Positions 9,746 through 21,381 of a stretch of DNA of 64,000 nt are shown one piece after another. Each line of letters opens with the position of its first letter. The first letter of the stretch is position 1. Under the pieces are notes generated by a model. The model saw nothing but the letters and a program-made list of their open reading frames with translations. It made no database searches and was not told the origin of the DNA. The translations under genes were made by a program, and so were the position numbers. The stretch is from Capsicum annuum (taxonomy: Eukaryota; Streptophyta; Magnoliopsida; Solanales; Solanaceae), in NCBI RefSeq assembly GCF_002878395.1, contig NC_061119.1, positions 19,301,447-19,365,446 of the forward strand. Reading direction: 5' to 3'.

Positions 9746-10772
9746 TACCAAGTAGCATTAGAAAAGCATAGCACACAAATCATCACATTATTTGTTGGAC
9801 TCGGTCATATTTGCTTGGTCTTTTTTCTTGTTTTTCTTAGGTGTACGACAATCCGTGGACTTGTGGCCAATCTTGCCACAGTTGAAGCACTTTTCCTTGA
9901 ATTTCTTCTGGGGTAAATTGCTTCCATGTTTAACTTTCTTTATTTTCTTAGAATTGTTTTGGTCATCTTCTACAATATGTGCTCCATTAATTGTAGAATT
10001 CCCTATTGACCTTTTCTAGACATCCTTATTATCCTCTTCAATATGTAATCGGGTAATAAGATATTCGACAGTCATTTCCTTGCATTTGTGCTTTAAGTAG
10101 TTTTTGAAGTCTTTCCACATAGGGGGTAGCTTCTCAATTATTACTGCTACTTGAAATGCATCATTCACAATCAAAACTACAAAACAGTTTATGTGAGTAC
10201 TAATAACATTTTCAATTTCTTCAACAATGGTATTTTTCAAAGATATATCTTCCCCTAGAAGATCATGGATGATTACATGTAAATCCTTCACTCTAGAGAC
10301 AACTTACTTGCAATCTATCATTTTAAAGTCCAGGAACCTTGCAATGAAGAATATTTTAATTCTCGCATCCTCTATCTTGTATTTTCATTCTAGTGCCCCC
10401 AAAATTCATTTTATGTCTTAGTTCCACTGTAATATTATAGAGGTCATCTTAGAGACTACTCAAGATATAATTCCTGCAAAGGAATTCTGAGTGTTTCCAA
10501 GACTCTACTATTATGAAACGCTCTTTGTCCGAGGTTACCTCAGGCACCTTAGGAGCACCTTTACTAGTGAACCTTTGAAGACATAGAATGGTGAGATAAA
10601 AGATCATCTTTTGCTGCCATCTCTGGAAGTCAATGCCCACAAAATTTTTGGGCTTCTCTGCAGGTGCCATAGGTTGCGGAGCATTTTCTCGACTTTTCGT
10701 GAAAATGGTAGTTTCCACCATAGTCGTATCATCATGAATTTGACTATCATTCATCATTTTTCCTGTCACCAC
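9746..10772 (-). pseudogene. Copia-2 gag with intact CCHC knuckle
   Basis: The start at 10772 gives MVTGKMMND, then AEKPKNFVGIDFQRWQQKMI, FYLTILCLQRFTSKGAP and SWKHSEFLCRNYILSSL (UBN2-type copia gag). The second block at 10291-10016 gives LHVIIHDLLGEDISLKN.. and NDAFQVAVIIEKLPPMWKDF. Compared with my memory of the family, about 25 extra residues lie between HDLL and VNDAFQV, but this was not aligned. The knuckle C-FN-C-GKIG-H-KSTD-C is complete at about 9842-9886, followed by a Lys-rich tail. Gag forms the particle and binds RNA. Stops and frame changes separate the blocks. Confidence 0.88.
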
Positions 10773-11022
10773 AAGATAATAAATTTTGTATTTGCAAGAT
10801 ACTACTAATAAAGCTAAAGAACTTTAAACTCTTCTTCTTATTTCTAGTTTAACGATGAAGTTTTTATGACTTTCAATCGTCAACCGAATGATATTTAAAT
10901 TTTGATGAAGATTTTATTTCTTCAAATCACATGTTAAGTTCAAACGGAGTAGAAAGCTAAAATCTTTAATCTCCAGAAACAAGCAATACAGATTCCTAAA
11001 TAGTAAAGTTATTCCTTAAGAT

Positions 11023-11690
11023 TGTTATTTAGTATATATTCGGGTACAAGAATCTATATATAAGCAATACAAACTTCAATACAAGTTAAAGTCCAAGACA
11101 AGAACACTTATGAAGTTCCTTAACACCTTCTACACTAGATTATGAATAATCTATCTAAGAAGTATGTTGATGTTCAAAAAAAGAGATGAAATAGAGTTTT
11201 CTTAAGGAATAATTCCCCTCACTGTACCCGAGGTTATGACATCTTCCTCTTAGGATAAAATGGCCTTCAATCCAAACAATATCAGTACATCAAATTGTTA
11301 GATTCAATGAACTCACTCAACGATTTGATTGATCACACAAAATATTTTTGAAGACAAGAAGAGAGTTGTTTATTTCAGAGAATTCGTGTCTAAACTTGTG
11401 GATGAAAGCAGGTTTATATAGCTTATCGAATGCATCTTCAAAAAGGTGGCAATGGTTCACTTAAAAGGTGTGACCTTTCTAGAAAATCATGTAACATTTC
11501 ATGAAACAGTGTCATTTCATTGAAGGGTTGCATCCTTTCCAAAGCATCACCTCATTTCTGCATAGCCGAAGCCAAGCGAGCGATGATGATGACAGTGTGA
11601 GGCATCTGTTATTTCTTACATCACTTACCAAGTGGAATAAGTGTTTCTTAATATAAACACTTGAAAGTCATATTCTCCCATCAATGTGGG
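11023..11690 (-). repeat. Copia-2 5' LTR
   Basis: Its proximal 380 bp match 7451-7837, and it continues to about 11690 (catattctcccatcaatgtg). The inner border tgttattt matches the other LTR. The outer border is not certain to the base. No clear Met-tRNA primer site follows it. Confidence 0.75.
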
Positions 11691-11911
11691 AGAATTAGTA
11701 GACTTGCAATTTTAGAGTACACTTTTCATTTTAGTGTTTTTCTTCTCTATTTTTTTTCTTCCACTTGGTTCCCTCAATTTTCCATTCACACTTTTCATAT
11801 ACATTGAACCCAACAGCCCTCAATGTAATTAATGAATTTCAATCGCGGAACATCTTTTGGGCTTTGAGTCATTCTGATTTTTGGTATTTTATTCCTAATC
11901 TTTTGTTGCAG

Positions 11912-12474
11912 GAGCAGGTGAAGTACCAAAGAGGCTTTCCTATGATCTTTATTGTGTCAAATATCTCAGCATATCAAGTGTATATTTGTCTAACTCGGAC
12001 GAGGTTTCATGTGCTCCTTGCATAATAAGAAGCTTCCCCCAATTTATAATATATGGAAATTAAGGTTCTCTTTTCTCACTTTTTATTATGTAGTAGCTTC
12101 TTATTTTGGTGCTCCTTAAATCATCAATAAGCTCAAAAAGTGAGTTTTGGTTCATTTTTCCTTAGTTGGAGTCTGATGACAATGATATACTATCTCTAGA
12201 ATCTCTTGAAGTGGAACTCTTCTCAGATGTGACATTTAATCACCACAGGTAAGATAAGCTAATGCAAACTAATGAAACAATCCCTGAGAGATAGCTTATC
12301 AATCTTCTGTTGGCCATGTCTCCTGAACTGGTGATAATGCAAATTGAGCCATGTCTAGTTGAAGAATCTGAAACAGCCAAAATCCTCGCTGAGCTAATAA
12401 AATTTCAGCGGGCATCACCCAATGCAGAAGTTTTATATAAGTTGGATAAGCATCCAAATCCTCATCCTGTTTGA
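11912..12474 (+). pseudogene. F-box/LRR/FBD protein pseudogene, exons 2-3
   Basis: Exon 2 (11912-12064) follows acceptor ttttgttgcag and reads AGEVPKRLSYDLYCVKYLSI, SSVYLSNSDEVSCALCIIRS, then NL-stop-YMEIK, ending at a donor aag|gttctc. Exon 3 (12166-12474) follows ttttccttag and reads LESDDNDILSLESLEVELFS, DVTFNHHR-stop, LMQTNETIPER-stop-LIN, LLLAMSPELVIMQIEPCLVE and ESETAKILAELIKFQRASPN, ending at TGA 12472-12474. This is the LRR end and FBD domain of the same family as the F-box at 6659. Three in-frame stops confirm pseudogene status. The exon order and splice sites are preserved. Confidence 0.87.
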
Positions 12475-12754
12475 TTTTCACGTCTTTCATCCGACCATGA
12501 TCCTTTTGCTCCAATGTTTTGGAATTTTATGTGAATTGACAGAACCGAATGTTGATGGAGTAGTATATCTCAGAGTTTTTTCCATCAGTTTGGGATATAA
12601 ACTACTGTGGCAATTCTGTTTCTTCAACTTTGTTAATGTAGTGGTTATTGTTTTTATTTGATATGCCTGTGCTTGAAGTAAGACTTGCAGCGTGAATTGC
12701 TACTGTTTGTTTATTCATACTTCAGAGTTGTGTTGTGGTTGTACTATCTTAAGT
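12475..12754. other. 3' flank of F-box pseudogene, nothing recognised
   Basis: AT-rich non-coding sequence, presumably the former 3' UTR and flank of the F-box gene. A short ORF at 12422-12661 overlaps exon 3 in another frame and is not a gene. Confidence 0.5.
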
Positions 12755-12910
12755 TGTCTTTCAGTGACCTATAGGCCACGGGTTCGAGTCGTGGAAGCAG
12801 CCATTAATATTTGCATTATGTTAAGCTGTCTATATCACACCCCTTAGCGTAGGTGCGACCCTTTCTCGAATCATGATAGAGCAGGATGCTTTGTGCAGTG
12901 GGCTCACTTT
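12755..12910 (+). mobile_element. tRNA-derived SINE (SolS/Angio-type), 5'-incomplete
   Basis: It has a B box ggttcgagtc (12781-12790) preceded by gacctataggccacg and followed by gtggaagcagcc, then the SINE body tgtctatatcacacccctta, gtgcgaccctttctcgaatc and ggatgctttgtgcagtgggc. The last block is the same 3' domain type seen in the SINE at 6153 (gtgcacc.g.ctgcc). No convincing A box, T tail or TSD is visible, so the element is probably truncated and old. Confidence 0.75.
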
Positions 12911-13400
12911 ATTCATTTGGCATGCTTAAAGCCTTTTCTCAAGAATGGACCTCAATTTTCTTAAACCTTTCAACAAACTATACTGCGAGAAAGAGTTGTT
13001 CTAGCTATAATGCTCACCTTTTATCTTATGAGAAAAGTTAGTCATTTCGATTCTTGCATAACCCTTCTTGGATCTGGATCACAATATACCGACTACTTTT
13101 GTCCTTGAAATCATTCTATTTCATATTCACCGATCCGAGGAGGAGGTCATTATGTTTAGAGAAAAACATTTGCACTCATTGTAGTGCATCTACATCTTAG
13201 GGGGCAACAAACAGTGATGCAAGTCTCCAACAAAAATATCTAAGACATTAGCGACCTAATAAAGAACACCACAATTGAAAAAGAATGGACCTTAATTATT
13301 GTAACCTTTTGACAACTTCATACTTCTGTCTCGTGAAATATTTAAATGGATCACATGACTCATGACAGCAGTTTAAGGTAAACAACTAATTACAATATTA
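12911..13400. other. Non-coding, nothing recognised
   Basis: No coding frame or repeat structure that I can support. Two short related phrases (gaatggacctcaatt at about 12943 and gaatggaccttaatt at about 13283) suggest an old internal duplication. Confidence 0.3.
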
Positions 13401-13910
13401 TAGCTGCCGTTTGATTATAGATTTTGATGTTGAAACTTATAATTCGAATATTTAAATTTTTCAAGTAGTGGTTTTTGAAATTTTAAAATTGTATTTGTTC
13501 ATGCATTTCACTTGAAATAGAATTGAACCTCCATTTCAAAATACTTGTCACAATTCCATTTTGAGAGTCAAATAATATGAACTTTGACCAATATTTAAAG
13601 ATGTATCTTTTTAATAATATTTTAATATCAAAATTTAAATTTTAAAATATTGAAGCAATCTAAGTAATTTATCTTTAAAATTTATTTAAATCGACTCTCA
13701 AGATGTGAATCAAGACAACTATTTTTGAACGAATGGAGGGAATAAGTAGAACTCTCAAAAACTCAAAAAGTGATCCATTTTTATTTTTTTTAAATTTGAA
13801 GATATTTTAAAATCAGATTTTTAGAATCTAATAAAATTTCATGGTCAAACAAATATTCAAAAATAAATCTTCAAAATCTACTTTCAAAATCTATGTGCAA
13901 ATGCCAGCTA
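13401..13910. mobile_element. MITE with ~27 bp terminal inverted repeats
   Basis: The left end tagctgccgtttgattatag (13401) and the reverse complement of the right end (tagctggcatttgcacatag, from 13910) match at 22 of 27 positions including the inner agattttga. The gccgtttg..atagattttg wording is like hAT-type MITEs known from Solanaceae (memory). No coding capacity. A clear 8 bp TSD is not visible. A second MITE sits inside (13526-13743). Confidence 0.65.
13526..13743. mobile_element. Stowaway-like MITE nested in the larger MITE
   Basis: The left end acctccatttcaaaatactt and the right end, whose reverse complement is ttccctccattcgttcaaaa, both resemble the Stowaway/mariner MITE terminus (ctccctccgttycaaaata). 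Inner complementary arms follow: ttgtcacaattccattttga on the left against ttgtcttgattcacatcttg from the right. About 218 bp, AT-rich, non-coding. Confidence 0.55.
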
Positions 13911-14267
13911 AACAGCAAGGCCAAAGAAAAAAAGAAAAAACACAAAAAATTCTTAAAAACAATTACTGCATGAAACAAACAAACAGCTAACTTTACATTT
14001 TCCAATGCCAATAAAACTAAAAATGCTGATTGTAGCAGTGTAGTTTTTCAGAAAATCTATGAATTACAATTCTTCGTTCTTCAATTTTACTTTGATAAAT
14101 GAGTTGATTTAATGTGAAAAATCTTGAAAAAAACAAAGATGAAATTTGGAAAGAGTCATCATGATGAAGAAGAAGTCATCATGTTCTAATATAGATTCAC
14201 GATGCTACACCTTCTAGTAACAGTACTAAGAGTTTGTTGAATATTTTTTATGTTACTATTTGTGCTG
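13911..14267. other. Non-coding, nothing recognised
   Basis: AT-rich. It includes an A-rich stretch at 13923-13960. No ORF or repeat that I can support. Confidence 0.3.
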
Positions 14268-14877
14268 TTTTTTTTTAGTTTCTGATAATCTAGGTGTCCG
14301 GGCTAACTTACATGCACCTCGGCTAATTTCACGGGATACCTGCTACGGCCAACAAGGAAGAATCACCTAGTGTTTATTAGTTGTGTAGCGTTTTTTTTTT
14401 TTTGAATAATCGTGGTACCCAGGTCAGCTTTCATGCACCTCGACTAATTTCACAAATACCTTCCATGGCCACCGAGAAAGAATGACCTAATAATTATTAG
14501 TTGTGTAGTGTTTTTTTGTTTTTGATAATCTTGGTGTCCGGGCCAGTTTTCATGAACCTTGATTAAGTTCATGGGATATCTGCCATGGCCTCCAGGGAAG
14601 AATAACCTAGTGTTTATTAGTTGTGTAGTTTTTTTTTTTTTTTTGATAATCATGATATTCAGACCAGTTTTCATGTACCTCGACTAATTTCACCGGATAC
14701 CAACCACAGCCACCATGGAAGAATCCACTATATTATTTATTAGTTGTGTAGTTTTTTGTTTTTTTTTTTGATATAATCCTCGTGCCCTGGCATCTTTGAT
14801 GCACCTCAGCTAATTTTGTTGGATACTTGACAAGGCCGGTAGGGAAGAATCACTAAATGTTTATTAGTTGTGTAGTT
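14268..14877 (+). repeat. Five-copy ~120 bp tandem array
   Basis: Each unit has a T run, gataatc..ggtgtccgggcc (degenerating in later copies), a catgcacctcg.ctaatttca block, a ggataccugc-like/ggcca block, and ends attagttgtgtag. The end motif occurs at 14376, 14496, 14616, 14739 and 14863, giving spacings of 120, 120, 123 and 124 bp. The units have diverged visibly, so the array is old. The core phrase ggtgtccgggcc..gcacctcg is one I associate with dispersed plant repeats. Its class is unknown to me. Confidence 0.85.
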
Positions 14878-15104
14878 TTATCGTAGAATTTTACTGCAAG
14901 AAAGCCCATTCTTTAAGGATGATTTTGAAGTGTGAATAGAAATTCTGAAAATTTTGATGGTAGTGTTAGTGTAGTTCTATGGTTGAATTTCTTGCAATAA
15001 AGACTTTTTTAGGAGTATCTTGAAGTGTGAATAGAAATTATGATAGTTTTGATTTTGAAGATTAGTAGGTTGTTGAGTGCATTGCTTTCCCGGTCTCGGA
15101 GTAT
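14878..15104. repeat. Two imperfect ~105 bp repeats
   Basis: The phrase gaagtgtgaatagaaatt occurs at about 14928 and about 15024, each preceded by gaattt..tgcaa.aaag and followed by ctga/atga and ttttga. This is a second tandem duplication next to the five-copy array, with a different unit. Confidence 0.6.
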
Positions 15105-15109
15105 TAGTA
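15105..15109. repeat. TSD 'tagta' of outer non-autonomous element
   Basis: The identical 5-mer follows the other end of the element at 31578-31582. A 5 bp duplication is the normal footprint of LTR-retrotransposon integrase. Confidence 0.85.
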
Positions 15110-17435
15110 TGTCATGACTTGAGCCGATGCCTTGGACGCGATGGGCATTCTGAACCACGAAGGCCCTAGATACACCTTAGCATACTATCATAAGCATAAT
15201 TCATACATATATCAAAATTTGGAAGATATAATGAAATTAAGGAAATCTGATGATCAAATTATCTCAATAATGTTATGACCATACAATAGTCAAATTCCAT
15301 CAATGAAGCCTCTACTGAATACTCACTATCTAGACTGAAACAAGGCCCCCAACTGGACCTTAAACTAAAAGAAGCCAACATATGAATAAATTCCTTCCAA
15401 AAGATGGATGGCTTACCAAATCGATCATATCCAAATGTTCTACTGATGTGATGGACCATGGGCTCAGAACCTACATTATGAGACAATGCGTCCATCATGA
15501 AGACGGTCAATACTTGGAATGTATTGGTACGCAAAACAATCCAAAAATGACATATATTTCAAATAAAACAATCGAGAGCATTGTGAAAATAATTCAACAT
15601 ATTAAAGCTCAAAACACATGGGCATACTTAAAAACTTCAATTAACATAGACTCAACTCTTTGTTTTTGCTTTGATCTTGATGGTACACCCTACATCTTAA
15701 CAATCCTAGGGGATATATGAATTTGGCCATGAATGCAGCGGTCAAGCCCTCAATCAAAGTTTTCCGCAAGAATTGGGGTACATAATCTCTAGTATGCCAA
15801 AAGCACATAGCAAGCGTACAATCCATATTTCATGACATAATAAACCCACACAGGCAAAAAACAGTTTCTGGCTATGAGTAATCTAAACTCATGCCTTCTT
15901 CGAGTAACCATCTAACTCTCTTTAAGCCCATTTTTAACTTATTAAAATTGTTGTTCATTATCATAAAAGTTCATCTCTTATTCATAACTAGGTATCATCA
16001 TACCTAAACTTGCAAGTCATATCATATCATATCATACCATATCGTATCTATAGCCTTTCACATTCAAAAACTCATTATTGACCACCAAGATGATTCAATT
16101 ATCACAAAAGACTTCTCATTCAAAAAGGACGTACATGTCTAGGTAAAAAAAAATTCTTTTAGGGCATAACTCTTAAGTAGTCGTCTCTTTCATAATTCGT
16201 ACAAGTTTCATGAGAAACAAAAGTCTTTTGATGTACATAAGATGCTCTCTTAAAATCATATTAGTAATGAGTCCATAATTTGATAAAAGAGCTTTAGAAA
16301 TATAAATCTTTCCATATTCATTTAAGAACCCACAATAATTGTAAAACACATAATTCTTGTCATAAAATTAGGGTTCACAGTTCAAACACTTCAAAACCTA
16401 TTACATAAACACATAAAAAAAATTATAAAATTATAGGAAAATCCATAGTAAATGTGTACTTTCATCATAAAAATATGGCTTTCATAATTCATGCTTTTCA
16501 ATCAATTTTAAAGTCCATAACCATAAATGAGGAAGTTTTCATAAACCATGCTCTTAAATAGATTCTAAAGATTCATAACATACATATATACATAAATACA
16601 CTTTGAAATGTGTAGTGAAATCATACTTACAGCCATGAGTGTGATGATAGTTTTACATACCTTTTTGACGAACAAAATTTGAGATATCCTGAATCTAGTC
16701 TTAAAAGTATGAATTTTTAAAGAAACCCTAACTTCTTTCTCTCTTGATAGTGGAGAGGAGATGATAAACTGATAGCTAATGAGAAAATACCATTTAATGT
16801 GTGATTTAAGTCGTGGGGGTAGGGTTTGAGGTGAGGAAAAGATCAAAATATCCTTAAAGAAACCAAAAAAAAATCATAGGAATTCTTCAGTTGACTATTT
16901 GAGTTGATGGCTCATTATTTTGACTAAAAGTCGTCACCTTAGTCATCAATATCTAGCTGGATTTTATCATAAAATAGTTGCGGGTGACAAATTGGGTTGA
17001 TAGATCTTCACCTAGCTGACCGCTCATCACCTTAGTCGTCACTTTCCGACAGACAGATACTCCTAAGTAAAATGAGCATAACTTTCTACTCTGATATCTA
17101 ATCAAGGTAAAATTTGATTCGTTGGAAAGAAGACCCGAAGATCTTTCATTTACATGTAGTAACCACCTAACTAGTTATATTCTAGGATTAATGGTCGTTG
17201 AAAGATTACCCAAGTTTGAACATCCACTAAAACTCAATCGGTAGAAAAGTTCTCAACTCGACTTTGAATTAGGAGATTCTTATTCTCTCTATCATCTCCA
17301 AAGATGTTCTCACACTATAGAATTGATCATGCCACTTATAATGACATGGAATCATTAGGTCTAACTCTATATACATAAGAACGATGGTTCGAATTGCAGC
17401 CCCAAAATGCCCGGGGGGGGGGGGGGGGTATTACA
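15110..17435 (-). repeat. LARD-A 3' LTR (2326 bp)
   Basis: In plus orientation it starts tgtcatgacttgagccg and ends in a G run followed by tattaca. It matches the two halves of the other LTR, e.g. aatgttatgac.ata.aat.a and catattcatttaagaaccca versus catattcattttagaaccca. A polypurine-type tract and tcctcgaatgatgg follow at 17436-17470. No gene is inside. Confidence 0.85.
17413..17428. repeat. Poly-G run of 16 at LTR terminus
   Basis: Sixteen consecutive G lie between cccaaaatgccc and tattaca. The sister LTR end at 31566-31577 has only gtagggtgttaca. On the minus strand this is a C16 run 7 bases into the LTR. Confidence 0.95.
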
Positions 17436-20400
17436 TTATCTCCCTCTTGGAACCATTCGTCCTCGAATGATGGATAGGAACTTATTGAAGCTCTATAAGT
17501 ACGGAATCAATGATGTAACTTTAGATTAAGAGTTCTCCCTTAAAAACATAAATAGGAATAAAAAGAAAAGAACATCATGACATCACCAGGTAAATCTTAC
17601 AAGCATGAATCATGAGCTAACGAGACTGGATATAAACATGATTTTGCATAAGTTCTATGAAACATGATTATAACAACTTAAGGTATGAATTTTTCCAAGG
17701 AATTTTGGACCTGATTAAGATTGATACAAGACATGAAATGATATTTTTGTGGACTTAAAAATAGAATTATTCTCCATCCTAAAATGATATGTCTAATATA
17801 ACTAAAATATAGCCAGGCTTTTCCACCATGCTTTAAGCTATGAATACCACACTTTACCATTTCAATCTTATAATTACATAATTAAACTCCTAACTAGAAG
17901 AGATTGAGTCTAACTACATATTTATTTTATATTGAAGCCTGTCTCAAAGTTAAAAGGTGCTAACTTAAGCTATGGGACCCTAAACACTACATCCCTTTAG
18001 GAATATCACTCAATATTATCATTATTATCAAGCAACCTAAGGTCTTGATCAAGGACTATTAGCCATATAACAGAATGGTTTGTGTATCTATCAATCAAAA
18101 CATTCTAGCCTATCTTTACTACACCCACTCTATGAATATCTCCACCAAAAACCAGCTACCTTAATCACTTTCAAAAAGATTTTTACCATTAATTCCCTTA
18201 CTAACTGTTACACATAATGAAAGTTCGTCTCACTCTTCCCTCTTCATCTATAACCTTAGCTCGAGTAGCCACATTTAAAATTTTCACATTAAGGAATACC
18301 TAATCCCTCATCTAAAACATTACTTTCCTTACCACTACCATTCTATCATAAGGAGGGTCATAGAGAGACTAGAGTGCAAGCATCTGGGATGGAAGTAACA
18401 TTGCTTAATTTTGACTCCTATTTGTCCCACTACTAAAGTGAGACCTATTAAGTGAGATATGGTCTAACAGGAACGAAATACCTCTTAGCAAACACCTAAA
18501 TCATAAATCGAGTGCTGTTTAGGCAAAAATATACCATATCATGAGTTCTTCGGGATGGGCAAAGTGAGAAACATAAGTACATATATCCTAGGTCATATAA
18601 CATAAAGCTAAGATACATATATTTAAGAAATAAAACAAGGATTTCTGTTTTGAAGCTATTTCTTCTCATTCTAAGAGTTGAGAATGGTCATGAGTTTGCA
18701 TAAAACTTATTACCTTGGGCTACACCCGACATAAAATTGTTGGCAATATATAAAGAGTATAGTTCCTTAGAACTAAGAATAAGGTGAGACGAGTTTATGG
18801 ATCATGAGCGTCATAATATATAGCTTTACTACTTTGAAGCTTGTATTACTGAGAGACAGTATTGCGTCTAGTTTAGGGGTTAGAGCATGGACATAAGTTG
18901 CATAGATAACTCGGACCTTAGGCATAGGCATAATTTGAATACATGAGACATTGGTAGAATGTCCGCTTAAACTAAAGTAGGAGGAATTTGTTAGGATAAA
19001 AATAGATTTATCACAACCCTTCCTGAAACTCACCAGGAGAGAAATTTAAGATCTGTCATAGTTCATAATCTTCCCCTTAGCTCAACGGTCACTATCCTAG
19101 ATTTGAGGAAATATCCACTCACTAAATCTACATGCACAATGGATTTTTCACCATACACATGAAAGCTAAACTCCCCTGATAACTATAACCTGAAAACACT
19201 ACCCTTCAGGGTTACTAATCTTAATTTTTGCAAGGTTCCATAGGCACCACCGTATAACTCACTCTCTTATGAGCATAAATGTCCACACTTCTTAACACTT
19301 AATAATCCATTCTCCATTACTTAGTGTACTAGTATTACACCTCTAATTGCATATCCTCACAATGCAACAAAGTTTTTATTAAAACTATGCAAGGATCTCT
19401 CATCATCTATCTATATTTTACTTAATTCTGCTCTAAAGAACACCACATAATAACTCCATAGACTTCTCCATACAAAGATATTCTAGAACACGAACTAGGT
19501 ACACACCTGACTTATACACATAAAACCTCATTTACCAATATGCTACCTGGGGTTCAACTTATTCTTATACACCTAACGTTCTTATCCACCTAGTGACTCA
19601 GCCACAATCTATCGCTTCAGCACTAGTCCTCATGTATATATATCACAATTATCCACTCAATTTTTCCACAAAGTTATCAACCTAGGCAATTGCACACATC
19701 AAATCGAGCCTACTTACTCCCACAATTCTCATATCACTATCCTCGGGTTAAAATTTTTATCACTAAAATCTACATCCAAAGTTCAAACCTAGTGTCTAGC
19801 ACCAATAATATACAACTGATGAAACATCCAACATAATATACTAGTCCACCGAATAGAGAAATCAACCTAAATTCCTCATTTTTTTTAACTACAACATAGA
19901 AACACATTTTTACTACAACATAAAAGCATATTCTCCTTCCTCCCAACTATTTTCTACTTACCCATACCTACCTTTAACTACCTTTAAAATTCCATAAATA
20001 TCACTGCGTCTCCCTTTCTAAGATTTCCCCATTTTAAGTTATTCTAAATAATCATCACTAATTACTTTCTCTACTAACTACCATAAAATGTACAAATGTT
20101 TCTTCAACCTTAGTCAATCACTGTAAGTGCATACCACTCCCAATCTTACTTAATGGTTACACGAACATAACTACCATTTTCACTCAAGAGGTACCATCAC
20201 TCTAACTTTAAATCACTAAAATTGCGGCTATCTAACTGCTCAAAGGTTATAACGACCTAACGTATACTACCACTCGGGTGAAAATACTGTTTTAACATTT
20301 TGCTACATATCATTACCCGTAATCGTGATATCTACAACAAAGCTTTAACAAAGGACTGAATACAGTTCTCACCTCAAATATAAATGCATGATTGATATAG

Positions 20401-20772
20401 ATACGGGTATACACTTGAATCAACTCACTTTGAAGCACTAACAAGCTCTTCTCAAGTCTTTATGCTATTTCATAACCTTTTTCATAACTCATTTGAAAAG
20501 AATTACATTATTTAGACTCTAAGCTTTGGCACTTGTATCGTCAAAGTAATGAGACATAACTGATAAAATTAGAGCAAGGAATGAACTTGTACAACCTTCA
20601 TATGTACAATACTATTGCACGATCTAGAGTATGAAAGAATGAGAAATATTTCCTCAATGTCTGATAGCCTCCTGATTGTAATTATGGTGCAGAAATAACC
20701 CATAATCAAGACTCTAATAGACACAGATTCATAGAAACCTTGGGATCCTGAACCATGCTCTGATACCAAGCT
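17436..20772 (-). other. LARD-A internal region, non-coding
   Basis: 3.3 kb with only short, low-complexity ORFs. No RT, RNase H, integrase, protease or CCHC signature on either strand. The plus strand is poor in G, especially from 19100 to 20400. It shares islands with the internal region at 23608-27542: ccccttagctcaacgg near 19073 versus cccccttagcttaaag near 25371, and caacataatatactagtcca near 19832 versus near 26289. Shared non-coding islands argue for descent from one non-coding founder and against independent decay. Confidence 0.65.
20757..20768 (-). other. Primer-binding site of LARD-A
   Basis: The plus strand gctctgatacca, i.e. minus TGGTATCAGAGC, is the exact initiator-Met tRNA complement used by plant LTR elements. 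It lies four bases inside the 5' LTR border at 20773. Confidence 0.9.
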
Positions 20773-21381
20773 TGTCATGACTAGATCCCTTACCATACTA
20801 TGATAAGCATAATTCATGCATAAATCAAAGTGCAAAAGATATAATGGAATTAAGGAAATATGATAAACAAATTATATCAATAATGTTATGACAATATAAT
20901 AATCAAATTCCATCTATGAAGCCTCAACTGAATATTAATTGTCTAGACCAAGACAAGGCCCCTGGCTAGACCATAAACTGAAAGAAGTCAACATATGAAT
21001 AAATGTATTCTTAAAGATGGATTGCTCACCAACTCTTTCATATCTAAAGGTTATACTGATGTGATAGACCATGAGACTGTTCCTCAAACCTATATTATGA
21101 GACAATAAAATCGCTACGAGGTCTGTCAATACTTGAAATTTATTGGTATGTTGAATAATTCAAAACAACATATATATCACATAAAATAATTGAGAGAATT
21201 GTGAAATCAATTCAACATTATAGAGATCAAAACAAATGGGCATACTTAAAAACTTCAATCAACCTTGTAAAACATAGACTCAACTCTTTGTTTTAGTTCT
21301 AAGATAGATTGTATACCCTACATCTCTACAATCCTATGGGCTATATGGGCTATTAACTCGGCGGCCAAGCTCCTAATCCAT
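20773..21381 (-). repeat. LARD-A 5' LTR, left piece
   Basis: Matches 15110 to about 15750 of the sister LTR. It ends at the TSD tccat (21377-21381) where the inner element is inserted, and continues at 29885. Confidence 0.85.

Larger units (their letters stand above)
7451..11690 (-). mobile_element. Ty1/copia retrotransposon 'copia-2' in F-box intron 1
   Basis: A minus-strand copia element with an LTR pair (7451-7837 partial, 11023 to about 11690), gag, CCHC knuckle, protease, integrase and the N-terminal half of reverse transcriptase in order. The C-terminal half of RT, RNase H, the PPT and the 5' half of the 3' LTR are missing as one deletion joined near 7838. It has many frameshifts. It lies antisense in the first intron of the F-box pseudogene, between the donor at 7430 and the acceptor at 11910. 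I could not identify a TSD or primer-binding site. Confidence 0.85.

Noticed and set aside
14268..14877. CRISPR-like array
   Set aside because: The ~120 bp units are contiguous and similar throughout; there are no unique spacers, and the context is plant nuclear DNA.
20935..21129. 64-codon minus ORF similar to the ORF at 15259-15534
   Set aside because: The similarity (HMLTSFSLWSSQGP / HMLASFSLRSSWGP) simply reflects that both lie in paired LTRs of LARD-A.
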